Assembly: GCF_040207125.1 (NCBI RefSeq)
Contig: NZ_CP157940.1
Span: 2,356,001 to 2,420,000 of the forward strand
Direction: 5' to 3'
Length of the DNA stretch: 64,000 nt
From: Lacrimispora sp. BS-2
Lineage (GTDB): Bacteria > Bacillota > Clostridia > Lachnospirales > Lachnospiraceae
A model generated the notes under the pieces. The model worked only from the letters and a program-made list of their open reading frames with translations, did no database searches and was not told where the DNA came from. Position numbers and translations under genes: made by a program. Of the stretch, positions 17,337 through 26,378 are shown one piece after another. The first letter of the stretch is position 1, and the number at the start of each line of letters is the position of its first letter.

Positions 17337-18182
17337 TTACCGGATGCCGGCCGCAACCAGCTGAAGCTTTGAAGCTGTCTGCCTGTCTAAGTCGGCGGTG
17401 TAATCAAGTTCACTGGGAGACTGATCGTACAATACCTGATACAAAACACATGCCGCCAGATAAGTCCCTGCCGGCGAAGGGTGATTCTCATCTTCATCCC
17501 AGAGTTCAATCTCAGGATAATCGGACGCACACCGCATAAATGCGATACCTGCCGGTGCCAGCAATGCATCCAGCTCATCTGCAATGTTCATGTAATTTTG
17601 AGCCATTTGAGTCTGCATTTCTTCTCTTGTATTTTTAAATTCCAGTCCTAATATCGGAAAAGAAAAGCCTTCTTTATAAGCCCATGTCATAAGAAACACA
17701 GATTCTCCGTTTGCTTCCCGGATCATACTGTCAAGCGTTCTTGCAGCAGGATACATGTTCTCTTCTGCCTGTATTGTGGAAATGCCGCTTTGTTCCTGCA
17801 AAACTACGTAATCCCAATCGTAATTCTTTAGTGCATCACAGGCCTGTGCCCCAACTTCATCGGTTTCATCCGCAAAATATTCAAGACGGTATGAACCTTC
17901 CGTCAATTCATATACCTCTGCTTCGAATCCTCCGCTCTGGCTTAAATTCAAAAATACCGTTGGAAGATCATTAAAATAGGTCATGCTGTTTCCCAGAAAC
18001 AGAATGGCCGGGTCAGTTTTTATCTGTGCCGGTTTTCTTAAATTCAGCTCCTGGTCAAAATCCATCACCTGGATTTTATCACCCTTTAATGCGTTGTAGA
18101 TAAGAAGATATCCGGCAAAAAAAACAATGACCAAAACTGCTAAAATTCCAATTACTACCTTTACTAATCTTGATCGCTTCAT
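17337..18182 (-). CDS. Membrane-anchored SGNH/GDSL-type hydrolase
   Basis: About 281 residues from the ATG at 18182; an in-frame ATG at 18209 lacks a ribosome site. One N-terminal membrane helix (about 6-28) anchors an extracellular domain. Block I is FLGNSMTYFNDLP, with Ser as the likely nucleophile, and block V is DENHPSPAGTYLA, with the catalytic Asp and His. This family includes acetyl esterases and lipases acting on glycans. It is not part of the alpha-glucan operon, which ends in a terminator at 18,415-18,449. Substrate is unknown. Confidence 0.72.
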   Translation of the reverse strand: MKRSRLVKVVIGILAVLVIVFFAGYLLIYNALKGDKIQVMDFDQELNLRKPAQIKTDPAILFLGNSMTYFNDLPTVFLNLSQSGGFEAEVYELTEGSYRLEYFADETDEVGAQACDALKNYDWDYVVLQEQSGISTIQAEENMYPAARTLDSMIREANGESVFLMTWAYKEGFSFPILGLEFKNTREEMQTQMAQNYMNIADELDALLAPAGIAFMRCASDYPEIELWDEDENHPSPAGTYLAACVLYQVLYDQSPSELDYTADLDRQTASKLQLVAAGIR

Positions 18183-18414
18183 ACTCCTGCCTTTCCCTTT
18201 GTTATTCATGAAATATATCGGTCAAAGTTGGTAATAAAATAGGTTTTATTGTACTATTTTTTTAATTTCAGTAACTGTATACAAAATTCAACTTTATTTT
18301 TGTGCTTTATGGTAAAATCTGGACAAATTACAATTCCAATCTGTATAGTGCCCAATGGAAAGGCGGCTATAGGCAAAAGCATACCAAAACAAAATAGTGT
18401 GGCAAAATTGTGGT

Positions 18415-18449
18415 CAAAAAAAGAGACCTGACATTTTTCAGATCTCTTT
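18415..18449 (-). terminator. Terminator of the alpha-glucan operon
   Basis: AAAGAGA (18420-18426) pairs with TCTCTTT (18443-18449), with extra TGA/TCA pairing inside; the minus RNA ends in seven U. It lies just after the beta-phosphoglucomutase gene. The stretch 18,183-18,414 holds no gene. Confidence 0.8.
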
Positions 18450-18472
18450 CACTGGTATTGCTTTTCCTTCAT

Positions 18473-19123
18473 TTACACCACTTTCAACGCAAGTTCTGAC
18501 AGCTTGCCAAAATTCCAATCCCCGCACCCTGTCTCCGCCGCATATCCCACGGCCGCCGTCCTCATGCCGCAGGCGAGAGCCGCTTCAATTCCGGCCTCCG
18601 AATCTTCCACCACGATACAGTTCTCCGGCAGGACTCCCAGACGCTTTGCCGCCAGCTCAAACACCTCCGGGTCCGGCTTGGAGCGTTTGATATCATTGCC
18701 ATCCACAATCGTATCAAAAAAAGTGCCGTAGCCGATCCGGTTCAGTATAAACCCTGCATTTTTACTGGAAGAGCCAATGGCTAACAGGAATCCGTTCTTA
18801 CGGAGACCAGACAAGGCATTTACCGTATCCTCTGTGATGGAAGCGGGACTTAAATTTTCCAGATACTCTTTATAGTAGCCGTTTTTCTTATCTGTCAGCT
18901 GTAATTTATCGCTTTCGGGCACATGGCGGCCCTGGAGGGATAATATAATGTTTAAGCTTTCCAAGCGGCTGACCCCCCGCAGGGCGGAATTTATATTTCT
19001 GTCAAAATACAGCCCTGTTTCGTCAGCCAAACGTTTCCAGGCAAGGTAGTGGTATTCATCCGTGGAAACGATTACGCCGTCCAGATCAAAGATAACAGCT
19101 TTTATCAAATTTAAATTCTCCAT
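18473..19123 (-). CDS. pgmB: Beta-phosphoglucomutase
   Basis: About 216 residues from the ATG at 19123 (GGAGGGTG site). It is a HAD-family phosphatase fold with FDLDGVIVSTDEYHYLAWK (nucleophile and acid Asp pair plus the cap start), GVSRLESL, the Ser motif GSSSKNA and the acidic SKPDPEVF and EDSEAGIEAA loops. It converts beta-D-glucose-1-phosphate to glucose-6-phosphate. This is the product of GH65 phosphorylases, and a GH65 gene lies in the same operon. It is the last gene, after a strong intercistronic hairpin. Confidence 0.92.
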   Translation of the reverse strand: MENLNLIKAVIFDLDGVIVSTDEYHYLAWKRLADETGLYFDRNINSALRGVSRLESLNIILSLQGRHVPESDKLQLTDKKNGYYKEYLENLSPASITEDTVNALSGLRKNGFLLAIGSSSKNAGFILNRIGYGTFFDTIVDGNDIKRSKPDPEVFELAAKRLGVLPENCIVVEDSEAGIEAALACGMRTAAVGYAAETGCGDWNFGKLSELALKVV

Positions 19124-19167
19124 TTCACCCTCCAAAATCTTCTTTCATCCACTCATGTCCAAAATGC

Positions 19168-19216
19168 CAGCGGCACATCGGAAGTCTTTTCACAAGACCT
19201 TCCTCATGTGCCGCTG
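19168..19216 (-). promoter_or_regulatory. Intercistronic hairpin between the secreted GH31 gene and pgmB
   Basis: CAGCGGCACAT...ATGTGCCGCTG with an inner GGAAG/CTTCC stem forms a strong hairpin. There is no U-tract on the minus strand. It may set the ratio of the large secreted enzymes to the mutase through processing or attenuation. Confidence 0.5.
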
Positions 19217-19226
19217 CTGATAATTG

Positions 19227-22200
19227 TTAATTTTTATACAATCTTACATCGTCAATGTGTACCGTCGTTCCGCCGCTGGAAGAACAATAGAATCCAATGT
19301 CAATGGTACCGTTTGTAACCAGAACATTGCCGGCCTCTATTTTGTGCCACCCGCTTCCAGACTTTGGCATATCCACGTAAATCCCATTGCCGCCGTAGTT
19401 TGTGATCTCCATGCGTCCCACGCCCGGAGAGGTATTTACCACCTTCACAAAGGCTTCCACCCGATAGCTTCCGTTTTCCACCTTAAGCCCCTGATGAATG
19501 CTCTGTTCATAAGCGGATGCATTGTAAAAATACGCCCGCTTTTCGCCTTCTACCGGAGATTCCGGCGGATTTGTGCCGGATCCGGAATCAACACCATAAG
19601 CCAGGGCCTGGCCGCCGGGATGCCACTCCGTCCAGTTGGAAGTAAAGGAAGCGGGCCGCTCGAAATCGCCGTTGTCCAAAAGATTTTCCGGATAAGCACC
19701 GGAAGCGGCGGCGGCCAGTGTCAATTTGTCAAGGTTGATGTTGCCGGAATTGCCTGCGTCATAGCGAAGAGAAATTCGGTTTCTTCCCTTTGAAAGCGCC
19801 AGATCTGTGCTTACGGTCTGCCAGTTGTTCCAGTTTCCGTCTGTACCGGCAAATTGCAGGTTGCCCCCATAGTTTCCATTTACGTATAAGTTTAAATCCT
19901 TCGCGCTCTGGTTCCCGTTGCTGTAGCGGAAATCTGCCTTATAGGTTCCGCCCTGCTCTAAATCGACCTCAAAGGCCACTTCCGCATTCTGGGAAACCAT
20001 GGAATCCACAAAACCGCTGCCGCTGTAGAACCAATGATCCTGGTTTGTCTTTGCAGTCCCGTAAAGAGGGGAGTTTTCCGCTTCTATTACCATGCGTTCC
20101 GGCTCAAAGGGAACTGCCAGATAGTCAATATTTACAAAGCCTGTATCCCCTGCATCAGGATCGTATTTGAAGGTAATGCTGTTGCTTCCCGCGGTAAGGG
20201 GCAGGAGTACTTTCACATCTCCCCAGGTATCCCAGCTTCCGGTGGACGGGATGTCCGCCTGGCCGCAGTATGTGCCGTTAACGTATGCGGATAAGGTCTT
20301 TGCGGTCTTTGCGGCCTTTGCGCCGTTGGAACAGCGCAGGGTCACCTCATAATCCCCTGGATTTGCGGCTTTGGCATAAAATGTTACTGCTGCCTGGGAC
20401 CTTTCCATACCGTTTACAAAACCAGTACCGGAAAATCCTGTATGATCCTTGCCAACCTTGGGCTGGTCGGCCACTGTTTTCCCGGAAAGGGAAGCGTATT
20501 CGGCCTCGTATTTCTGATCGGACAGTGTGACTGGCGTGTTACCGGATAAAACCAGTTTGTCCGCATTTGACATGCCTGCCTGGGTCTTTATATAAGTAAC
20601 TTCCCCGTAAATGTCCCTGGATTTTGCAAATCCTCCGCCATTTGCGGCAATAAGGGCATTTAAGTCGGCGTATTCCTGTAACTGGGAGGCATTTTTCGTC
20701 ACCTGTCCGGCAGCGTTGCCATGAACAGCCAGGTAGTAGTAATCCACACCGTTTGTATAGCTTCCGGATTTGGCTGATATGCCGATCTGAATCTGGCCGG
20801 AATTTTCCTGGCCGGATATGGTCTGAGAGAAATACTTTCCATTTTCGTAGCCATAGGTAAGGCCGTCGTCGTCATAATACCGGAACTCTGTCTTCTGGGA
20901 TGAAGGGAATATGTCTACGAAAACCTGTTCTGTTTTCTTCTGCCCCACGTAGTCAACTACATCCTGTGAGGGGATAATAGCCCCTTCCTTCACAAAGAGG
21001 GGCAGGTCGGACCAGGACTTGGTATCCAGGCTGTAGGGAATATATTGTCCGCCCTTATATGCGGTTCCCCTGTTGTAGTCGATCCATTTTCCCTCCGGGA
21101 GGTAAATCCACTTGCAGGACTGTCCCCGTTCTGTAACCGGAGCCGTAAGGAGCCAGTCTCCCAGCATCCATGCATCGGAGTAATCCTTTACCTTGTCGTC
21201 CTGAGGGTAGTCAAACAGCAGCGGGCGCACCAGGCCCAGACCGCTTTCATAAGCCTCTCTTTCATAGGAATAGAAATAAGGAAGCAGGGAGTAGCGTAAA
21301 TGAATGGCTGATTTTACATTTTCCTCTGCCGTATAGCCGTAATACCAGGGCTGGCGCTGTTGGTTTAGGTTGCCGTGAACCCGGAAAACAGGCACAACGG
21401 ATTCAAATTGGAGCCAGCGGGTATAAAGCTCTGGACTGGGGTTTTCAATGTTTCCGGAATTTTGATTAAAGCCTCCGCCGTCTGAACCCCATTTCGGCTG
21501 TCCGTTGTTTATGGTAGAAAGCAGGGCTGCCTTCTGTTCTTTTAAGCCGGCGGCCCAGGAAACCCGCTCCCCCTTGTAAAACTGGGTGGCAACGTCTCCT
21601 GACCATATGCTGGTTGCATAGCGCTGGGTACCCGGATAGTAGTTTCTGCCCGTCTGCCACACGCGGACATTATCCTTGGCATATTCCCGCTGTCCCTCGT
21701 AAATAGACTGGGCAAGATGCAGGGTATTATAATTTCCGAACCAGTACTCTGCCCCATTAGAGGAAACCTTATCGGTTTCATCGTTCCACCATCCCACGAT
21801 CCCTTTGTTAAATGCATCAATGGAATTGTTCCACCACCAGGTCCGTTCAGCGGATTTGTAAGGGTCAATACTGCGTACGGTAACAGGATAAAAATAATCC
21901 ACGTATTCGTTGTGTCCCGGATAGAAATACCCGTTATTGGCCGCATCCTGGCCCTGGGCGGTAGTTTTGCCGCCGGAAATCTTTGTTACAATCCGCGGCT
22001 TGGTAATGCCGATCATTTTCACGCCCTTTGCGTCCATGATTTTTTTTAAGGCACCGCTTCCGGCAGAGGGAAAATTCCCTGTATTCCACTTAAATTCACC
22101 ATAGTTATCCTGTCCGTAAAGCTTCCAGTCATAGTCAAAAGCATAACTGTCCAGGGGAATGTTTTTTGCACGGTAGGTATCAATCATTTCCATCATTTCC

Positions 22201-23066
22201 TGTTCATTGATCCCCCACTCAAAATTGGAAAAGCCCTGTGCCCACTTGGGAAGCATGGGAGATGTTCCGGTAATCTTGGAATAGCCTTTCATAATCTCTT
22301 TTGGCTCTCCCAGCAAAATGTAATATTCCACATTATCTTTTTCATACCTGCGGCCTTCCACCGGTGTTCCCCCATAGTAAAATTCCATTTTCTTATCTTT
22401 GGAATTGGTATAAGGGTAGCCGCCGTCCGAATCTACCAGCAGACCATAGCCTGCTGTGGACCAGAGGAAGGGACCGCCTGAATTGCCCTGCTGGCCTGCC
22501 CTGGCTGCCTGTGTGTTGTCATTGCGCAGCAGATTGCCGTTTTCATCAAAACAGTCAAAGCTGTGGATTCCGTATAGGTTGGAAGAATCCTGACGGACAA
22601 AGCGAACGCCATCGTGGTATACTCCTCCGCTTTGGGGTTCCCAAAACAGGGTTGTGCCGTCGGCTTTTTTAACAGTCATCCGACAGGGCTTTTTGTTGAT
22701 TTCAACCTGCATTTCGTCCGTTTTTATGGTTATGGGATCGGAAGCCGTATTAATGACGGCAGCACTTGCGTCCCATTTAAGATCAGGATCGATCATGGGT
22801 GTCTGCTCACTGGAAGGGGCTCCGTCAGGCTGGTAGTTTACCCGCAGGATGTCTTCGCCGCAAACCTCCAGCGTCAGTTTATCCGAAGGAGAGGAACCGC
22901 TGTCCACGGTAAGGACCAGAGTGGTTCCGTTGACCTGTGTGCCAATTACGTCACCTAAGGCAGATACAGCCGCCCTGGCCGTGGCCGGCTGGGAGGCCGG
23001 CCACAGAGCGGTAAACAATAAGGCAAATACTAAACTTAATGATAGAAAACGTTTTTTCTGTTTCAT
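19227..23066 (-). CDS. ctsZ: Secreted GH31 enzyme with binding modules, probable 6-alpha-glucosyltransferase (CtsZ-like)
   Basis: 1,279 residues with a signal peptide (about 1-32). The GH31 barrel spans about 200-620, with nucleophile D429 in GWWNDE and acid/base D491 in IWSGD. Two CBM35/CBM6-like modules lie near 853-985 and 993-1,120, and a further beta-sandwich module (about 1,130-1,279) ends the protein. The Bacillus globisporus 6-alpha-glucosyltransferase CtsZ is of very similar length and architecture. It works with an isomaltosyltransferase to make a cyclic tetrasaccharide. The next gene upstream is just such a partner, 11 bases away. A plain alpha-glucosidase cannot be excluded. Confidence 0.72.
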   Translation of the reverse strand: MKQKKRFLSLSLVFALLFTALWPASQPATARAAVSALGDVIGTQVNGTTLVLTVDSGSSPSDKLTLEVCGEDILRVNYQPDGAPSSEQTPMIDPDLKWDASAAVINTASDPITIKTDEMQVEINKKPCRMTVKKADGTTLFWEPQSGGVYHDGVRFVRQDSSNLYGIHSFDCFDENGNLLRNDNTQAARAGQQGNSGGPFLWSTAGYGLLVDSDGGYPYTNSKDKKMEFYYGGTPVEGRRYEKDNVEYYILLGEPKEIMKGYSKITGTSPMLPKWAQGFSNFEWGINEQEMMEMIDTYRAKNIPLDSYAFDYDWKLYGQDNYGEFKWNTGNFPSAGSGALKKIMDAKGVKMIGITKPRIVTKISGGKTTAQGQDAANNGYFYPGHNEYVDYFYPVTVRSIDPYKSAERTWWWNNSIDAFNKGIVGWWNDETDKVSSNGAEYWFGNYNTLHLAQSIYEGQREYAKDNVRVWQTGRNYYPGTQRYATSIWSGDVATQFYKGERVSWAAGLKEQKAALLSTINNGQPKWGSDGGGFNQNSGNIENPSPELYTRWLQFESVVPVFRVHGNLNQQRQPWYYGYTAEENVKSAIHLRYSLLPYFYSYEREAYESGLGLVRPLLFDYPQDDKVKDYSDAWMLGDWLLTAPVTERGQSCKWIYLPEGKWIDYNRGTAYKGGQYIPYSLDTKSWSDLPLFVKEGAIIPSQDVVDYVGQKKTEQVFVDIFPSSQKTEFRYYDDDGLTYGYENGKYFSQTISGQENSGQIQIGISAKSGSYTNGVDYYYLAVHGNAAGQVTKNASQLQEYADLNALIAANGGGFAKSRDIYGEVTYIKTQAGMSNADKLVLSGNTPVTLSDQKYEAEYASLSGKTVADQPKVGKDHTGFSGTGFVNGMERSQAAVTFYAKAANPGDYEVTLRCSNGAKAAKTAKTLSAYVNGTYCGQADIPSTGSWDTWGDVKVLLPLTAGSNSITFKYDPDAGDTGFVNIDYLAVPFEPERMVIEAENSPLYGTAKTNQDHWFYSGSGFVDSMVSQNAEVAFEVDLEQGGTYKADFRYSNGNQSAKDLNLYVNGNYGGNLQFAGTDGNWNNWQTVSTDLALSKGRNRISLRYDAGNSGNINLDKLTLAAAASGAYPENLLDNGDFERPASFTSNWTEWHPGGQALAYGVDSGSGTNPPESPVEGEKRAYFYNASAYEQSIHQGLKVENGSYRVEAFVKVVNTSPGVGRMEITNYGGNGIYVDMPKSGSGWHKIEAGNVLVTNGTIDIGFYCSSSGGTTVHIDDVRLYKN

Positions 23067-23077
23067 GCTGCTCCCCC

Positions 23078-26000
23078 TTATTTAACCAGAATACAGTCCA
23101 GATTGATACCGGCAAAATCCCCGTTTTCATAGGAGATCCGGACGGTGTTTCTGCCTCTGTTTAAGTTTATGGGAATGTCTGCTGTATTCCAGGCGTTCCA
23201 GCCGGAAGTAACGGGAAGGGCCAAAGTGCCGGCGTTTACCCCGTTGACCTTTACGGTACGCTGTCCGGCGGTCACTCCGGCGGAGTAACGGACTGACAGG
23301 GAAGCCGTGCGTTTTTCTTTTGAATATACTTCAAATTCCACCCAGTCGCCATTGTCCGCAAACTGGTCCACAAAGCCGTCCCCGTAATAACCGCTTTTAT
23401 CCGTGTTGGTTGAAACATGGTTCAGGGATGCGTGTTCCGCTTCATAAGGGGCTTTGTTTACGCCCTTTAATTCGATCTTCTTAACAGCACCGGAGGCTGT
23501 TTTGATATAGGTAAGCTTTTCATTCTGGTTATAGTAGTATCCGCTCTGGGCCTTTATAAAGCCGTCCAGAGTATTTACTTCCTGTAATGCCTGACCGTTT
23601 ACATTTACTTTGGCGGGCCTGGTTCCAAAGACCTGGGTGGTAATTGGAATCTGGCTAGCCGGCAGATCAACGGTTACAGTATCTGCTGCAAAATTCTCGG
23701 CTGCCCGGACGGTCATGGTACTCCGGTCACTATGAGATAAGGTATAGGTGCTTTCCCCTTCGGGGTAGATACGGAAGGTAAGGTTTTCGTAATTTTCCAC
23801 ATCATTGCCTATGGAACCGCCCATCTCATAGTTTTTGTTTAAGTTAAGAGGCAGGATGCTGCCGGACTTAACGTAAACAGGGATAGAATCCACATCTGCA
23901 TAATAGTCTTTTGCCATGCCGCCTGGGGTCAGAGCGTTGTGCCAGAAATCGATCCATTCCCCTTCGGGTAAGTATACGCTTTTTACTGTCTGTCCCTCCC
24001 AGACAACAGGAGCCACCAAAAGGCTGCGGCCGAACATATACTGTTCTTCTAAATCATAGGTATTGGAATCCTCCGGATTGTCTAAGAACATGGCCCTCAT
24101 CATAGGCGTTCCAACATGGGCACTGTTTTGCGCCTCACTGAAAATATAGGGCAGTAAGTTCATGCGGGTGTTGGTGTATTTGCGGAACATTGGGACAATA
24201 CTGTTGTCTCCCGTGCGGCTCTGAACGTTCCAGGGAGAGCGTTCCTCACTGGGAGAAGGGTTGGACTTCTCAGAGTGGAACTGCATGATCGGGGCAAAAG
24301 CAGCCATTTGGGTACTGCGCTTATAAAGCTCGGCAGAAGGGAATTTTCCCGTAAACCCGGCCAGATCCCAGCTCCAGAAAGGTACTCCTGAAATTCCGGC
24401 ACTCAAACCGGCACTGAGAGCGTCCCGGAAAGCGGAAAAGCTGGAGGTCTGATCTCCTGCCCAAAAGGCTCCGGAGGACTGAACCCCTGCGGTCCCTGAC
24501 CGGCTGAAGGTGATTCCTTCCCCTGTTTTTTTCTTCACAAAGTCGTTATAGCCCTTTATGTAGGCGTTAGGGTATGCGTTTCGCATGGAAAGGTCAGTTC
24601 CGCCGTTATGGAAGGAAGTGTCCTTACGCCAAACCATTTCTCCGCCATCTGTTTTTACGCCGTCTATCTTAATATCATCAAAAAGGTAAGCGCGCTTGTT
24701 CATCCACCAGTCTACTGCTTCGGGGTTGGTGAAATCCAACAGCAGACTGTTTCCGAACCACCCTGATTCAGGAATGCGGTAGGCCCCGTTATGACCGTCG
24801 GAAACCGCATATCCCTTCTGGAGCATATAGGCCTCGTCATTATCTTTCTGCCCGTAGGAGTAAGGCGTGTATTTTAAAACGGGGATCTGCCACAGCACCA
24901 GTTTTAAGCCATTTTCATGAAGGGTGTCTGTCATGGCCTTTGGATTCGGCCATTTGGATCCATAGGTGAAATCCGAGTTGCTAAAAGCAGCCGAACCTGA
25001 AACAGGCGTATAGGCAGCTTCATTCCAAACGTAAAAGGTGTTTTCATCGCTCCACTGTTCCAGCACTAAAACCGTAGCAGGAATGTCGTTGTTTTTAGAC
25101 TGGTTCATTGCTTCCAGGGCTTCTGACTGGGTATCCCATTCATTGGCGGACATCCAAAGTCCGAAGGCCCATTTGGGAAGTTCCTGGGGCATACCGGAAA
25201 TTGTGTTGTATTTCCCCACCACTTTCCCAGGTGTACTTGCGCTGATCAGATAGTAATCCAAAAGGGGCGAATCCACTTGTTCCGTGTCCGCTTCAAACAC
25301 ATACCGGTCCCCATTGGCAGCCGCCATATCGAACCTGGAATAACAGGTGGTATTTAAGTAAATTCCGTATCCTTTGCTGGTCACGAAAAAGGGGACCGAT
25401 AAATAGGTCTTGCTTCCCTGGTTCTGATACTGGTTGTAAATGTAGGTTTCAACCACCTCTCCCCGTTTCTCCGCACCGTCATAATGCTCTCCGAAACCGT
25501 AGAAGCGCTCGTCGGAAGGAGAGAGATACCCATCCCGGAACTGGCCGATCACGTCTTTTCCGTCAGTCAGCCAGGACATCTCCTTGCCCATTCCGCCGTT
25601 AGAAGTCAAAACCCTGTTGTGTTCGTAACTGTATACCTCTAAGGCGTATGGATTCTTTGTGACGGTGAGACGCAGCTTGCCGGTCTTTATTTCCACTTTT
25701 TCGGCATTTTCCGTCACCGTGTAACCGGATATACCGGAAGCAAATTTCCCGTCTCCCTTTGGTGAAAGCTGGAAACGCACCGTTTCCTCGTCCGTAAAGC
25801 TAAGGGCCAGCTTAGGGGAGAAATTTCCCGTATCAGCCTTCACGTCAAAAACCACAGTTCCGTTATTATAGGAATTTAAAGATACGGATTTGACTTTTTC
25901 CCAGTCAGTTACGTGAAAGGTAAAGGGACCGATGGTTTTGGTGTTTGTGCCGTTTACGTCTGCATGGACCGTATACTCCACAACGTCCCCTTTTGCAAAG

Positions 26001-26317
26001 GAGCCTAAATCCGCCTCCCAGTAAGAATTATTCCCGCTGTTATAGGACCAGCCTGCGCCTGCATCTGTCTTTTTGATGCCATTTACGGTGTAGGAAATCC
26101 AAACCTTTTGTCCGGATTCCACAGGCCAGGTGGTGCTGTGTATCCGCACAGACTGGCCTGCGACTGGGTTTCTTGGCGAACGCTCAGTAGGTTCTATTTC
26201 ATAAATATCATTTAATCCATAAGGATCGTGCCACGTTCCTTCCAGCGCAAACGCCGGTGAAACATTAAGTAAAATACAGCATATACTCAGTAAAATGGCC
26301 ATAAGCTTCTTTCTCAT
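23078..26317 (-). CDS. ctsY: Secreted GH31 enzyme, probable 3-alpha-isomaltosyltransferase / cycloalternan-forming enzyme (CtsY-like)
   Basis: 1,079 residues with a signal peptide (about 1-24). N-terminal beta modules contain HDPYGLNDIYEIEPTERSPR, which resembles cycloalternan-forming enzymes. The GH31 barrel has nucleophile D557 in VKTDGGE and acid/base D622 in FWAGDQ. A C-terminal CBM35/CBM6-like module occupies about 955-1,079. The Bacillus CtsY isomaltosyltransferase and Listeria CAFE enzymes have about 1,090 residues and the same layout. It would transfer isomaltosyl units and close the ring of cycloalternan outside the cell. Function is by resemblance and pairing with the 1,279-residue enzyme. 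Confidence 0.75.
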   Translation of the reverse strand: MRKKLMAILLSICCILLNVSPAFALEGTWHDPYGLNDIYEIEPTERSPRNPVAGQSVRIHSTTWPVESGQKVWISYTVNGIKKTDAGAGWSYNSGNNSYWEADLGSFAKGDVVEYTVHADVNGTNTKTIGPFTFHVTDWEKVKSVSLNSYNNGTVVFDVKADTGNFSPKLALSFTDEETVRFQLSPKGDGKFASGISGYTVTENAEKVEIKTGKLRLTVTKNPYALEVYSYEHNRVLTSNGGMGKEMSWLTDGKDVIGQFRDGYLSPSDERFYGFGEHYDGAEKRGEVVETYIYNQYQNQGSKTYLSVPFFVTSKGYGIYLNTTCYSRFDMAAANGDRYVFEADTEQVDSPLLDYYLISASTPGKVVGKYNTISGMPQELPKWAFGLWMSANEWDTQSEALEAMNQSKNNDIPATVLVLEQWSDENTFYVWNEAAYTPVSGSAAFSNSDFTYGSKWPNPKAMTDTLHENGLKLVLWQIPVLKYTPYSYGQKDNDEAYMLQKGYAVSDGHNGAYRIPESGWFGNSLLLDFTNPEAVDWWMNKRAYLFDDIKIDGVKTDGGEMVWRKDTSFHNGGTDLSMRNAYPNAYIKGYNDFVKKKTGEGITFSRSGTAGVQSSGAFWAGDQTSSFSAFRDALSAGLSAGISGVPFWSWDLAGFTGKFPSAELYKRSTQMAAFAPIMQFHSEKSNPSPSEERSPWNVQSRTGDNSIVPMFRKYTNTRMNLLPYIFSEAQNSAHVGTPMMRAMFLDNPEDSNTYDLEEQYMFGRSLLVAPVVWEGQTVKSVYLPEGEWIDFWHNALTPGGMAKDYYADVDSIPVYVKSGSILPLNLNKNYEMGGSIGNDVENYENLTFRIYPEGESTYTLSHSDRSTMTVRAAENFAADTVTVDLPASQIPITTQVFGTRPAKVNVNGQALQEVNTLDGFIKAQSGYYYNQNEKLTYIKTASGAVKKIELKGVNKAPYEAEHASLNHVSTNTDKSGYYGDGFVDQFADNGDWVEFEVYSKEKRTASLSVRYSAGVTAGQRTVKVNGVNAGTLALPVTSGWNAWNTADIPINLNRGRNTVRISYENGDFAGINLDCILVK

Positions 26318-26378
26318 ATTTCCCCTCCATTTATCATAAGTGTTATTTCCTTGTGAAATGGTTTCTCTTTCGGTTAAA

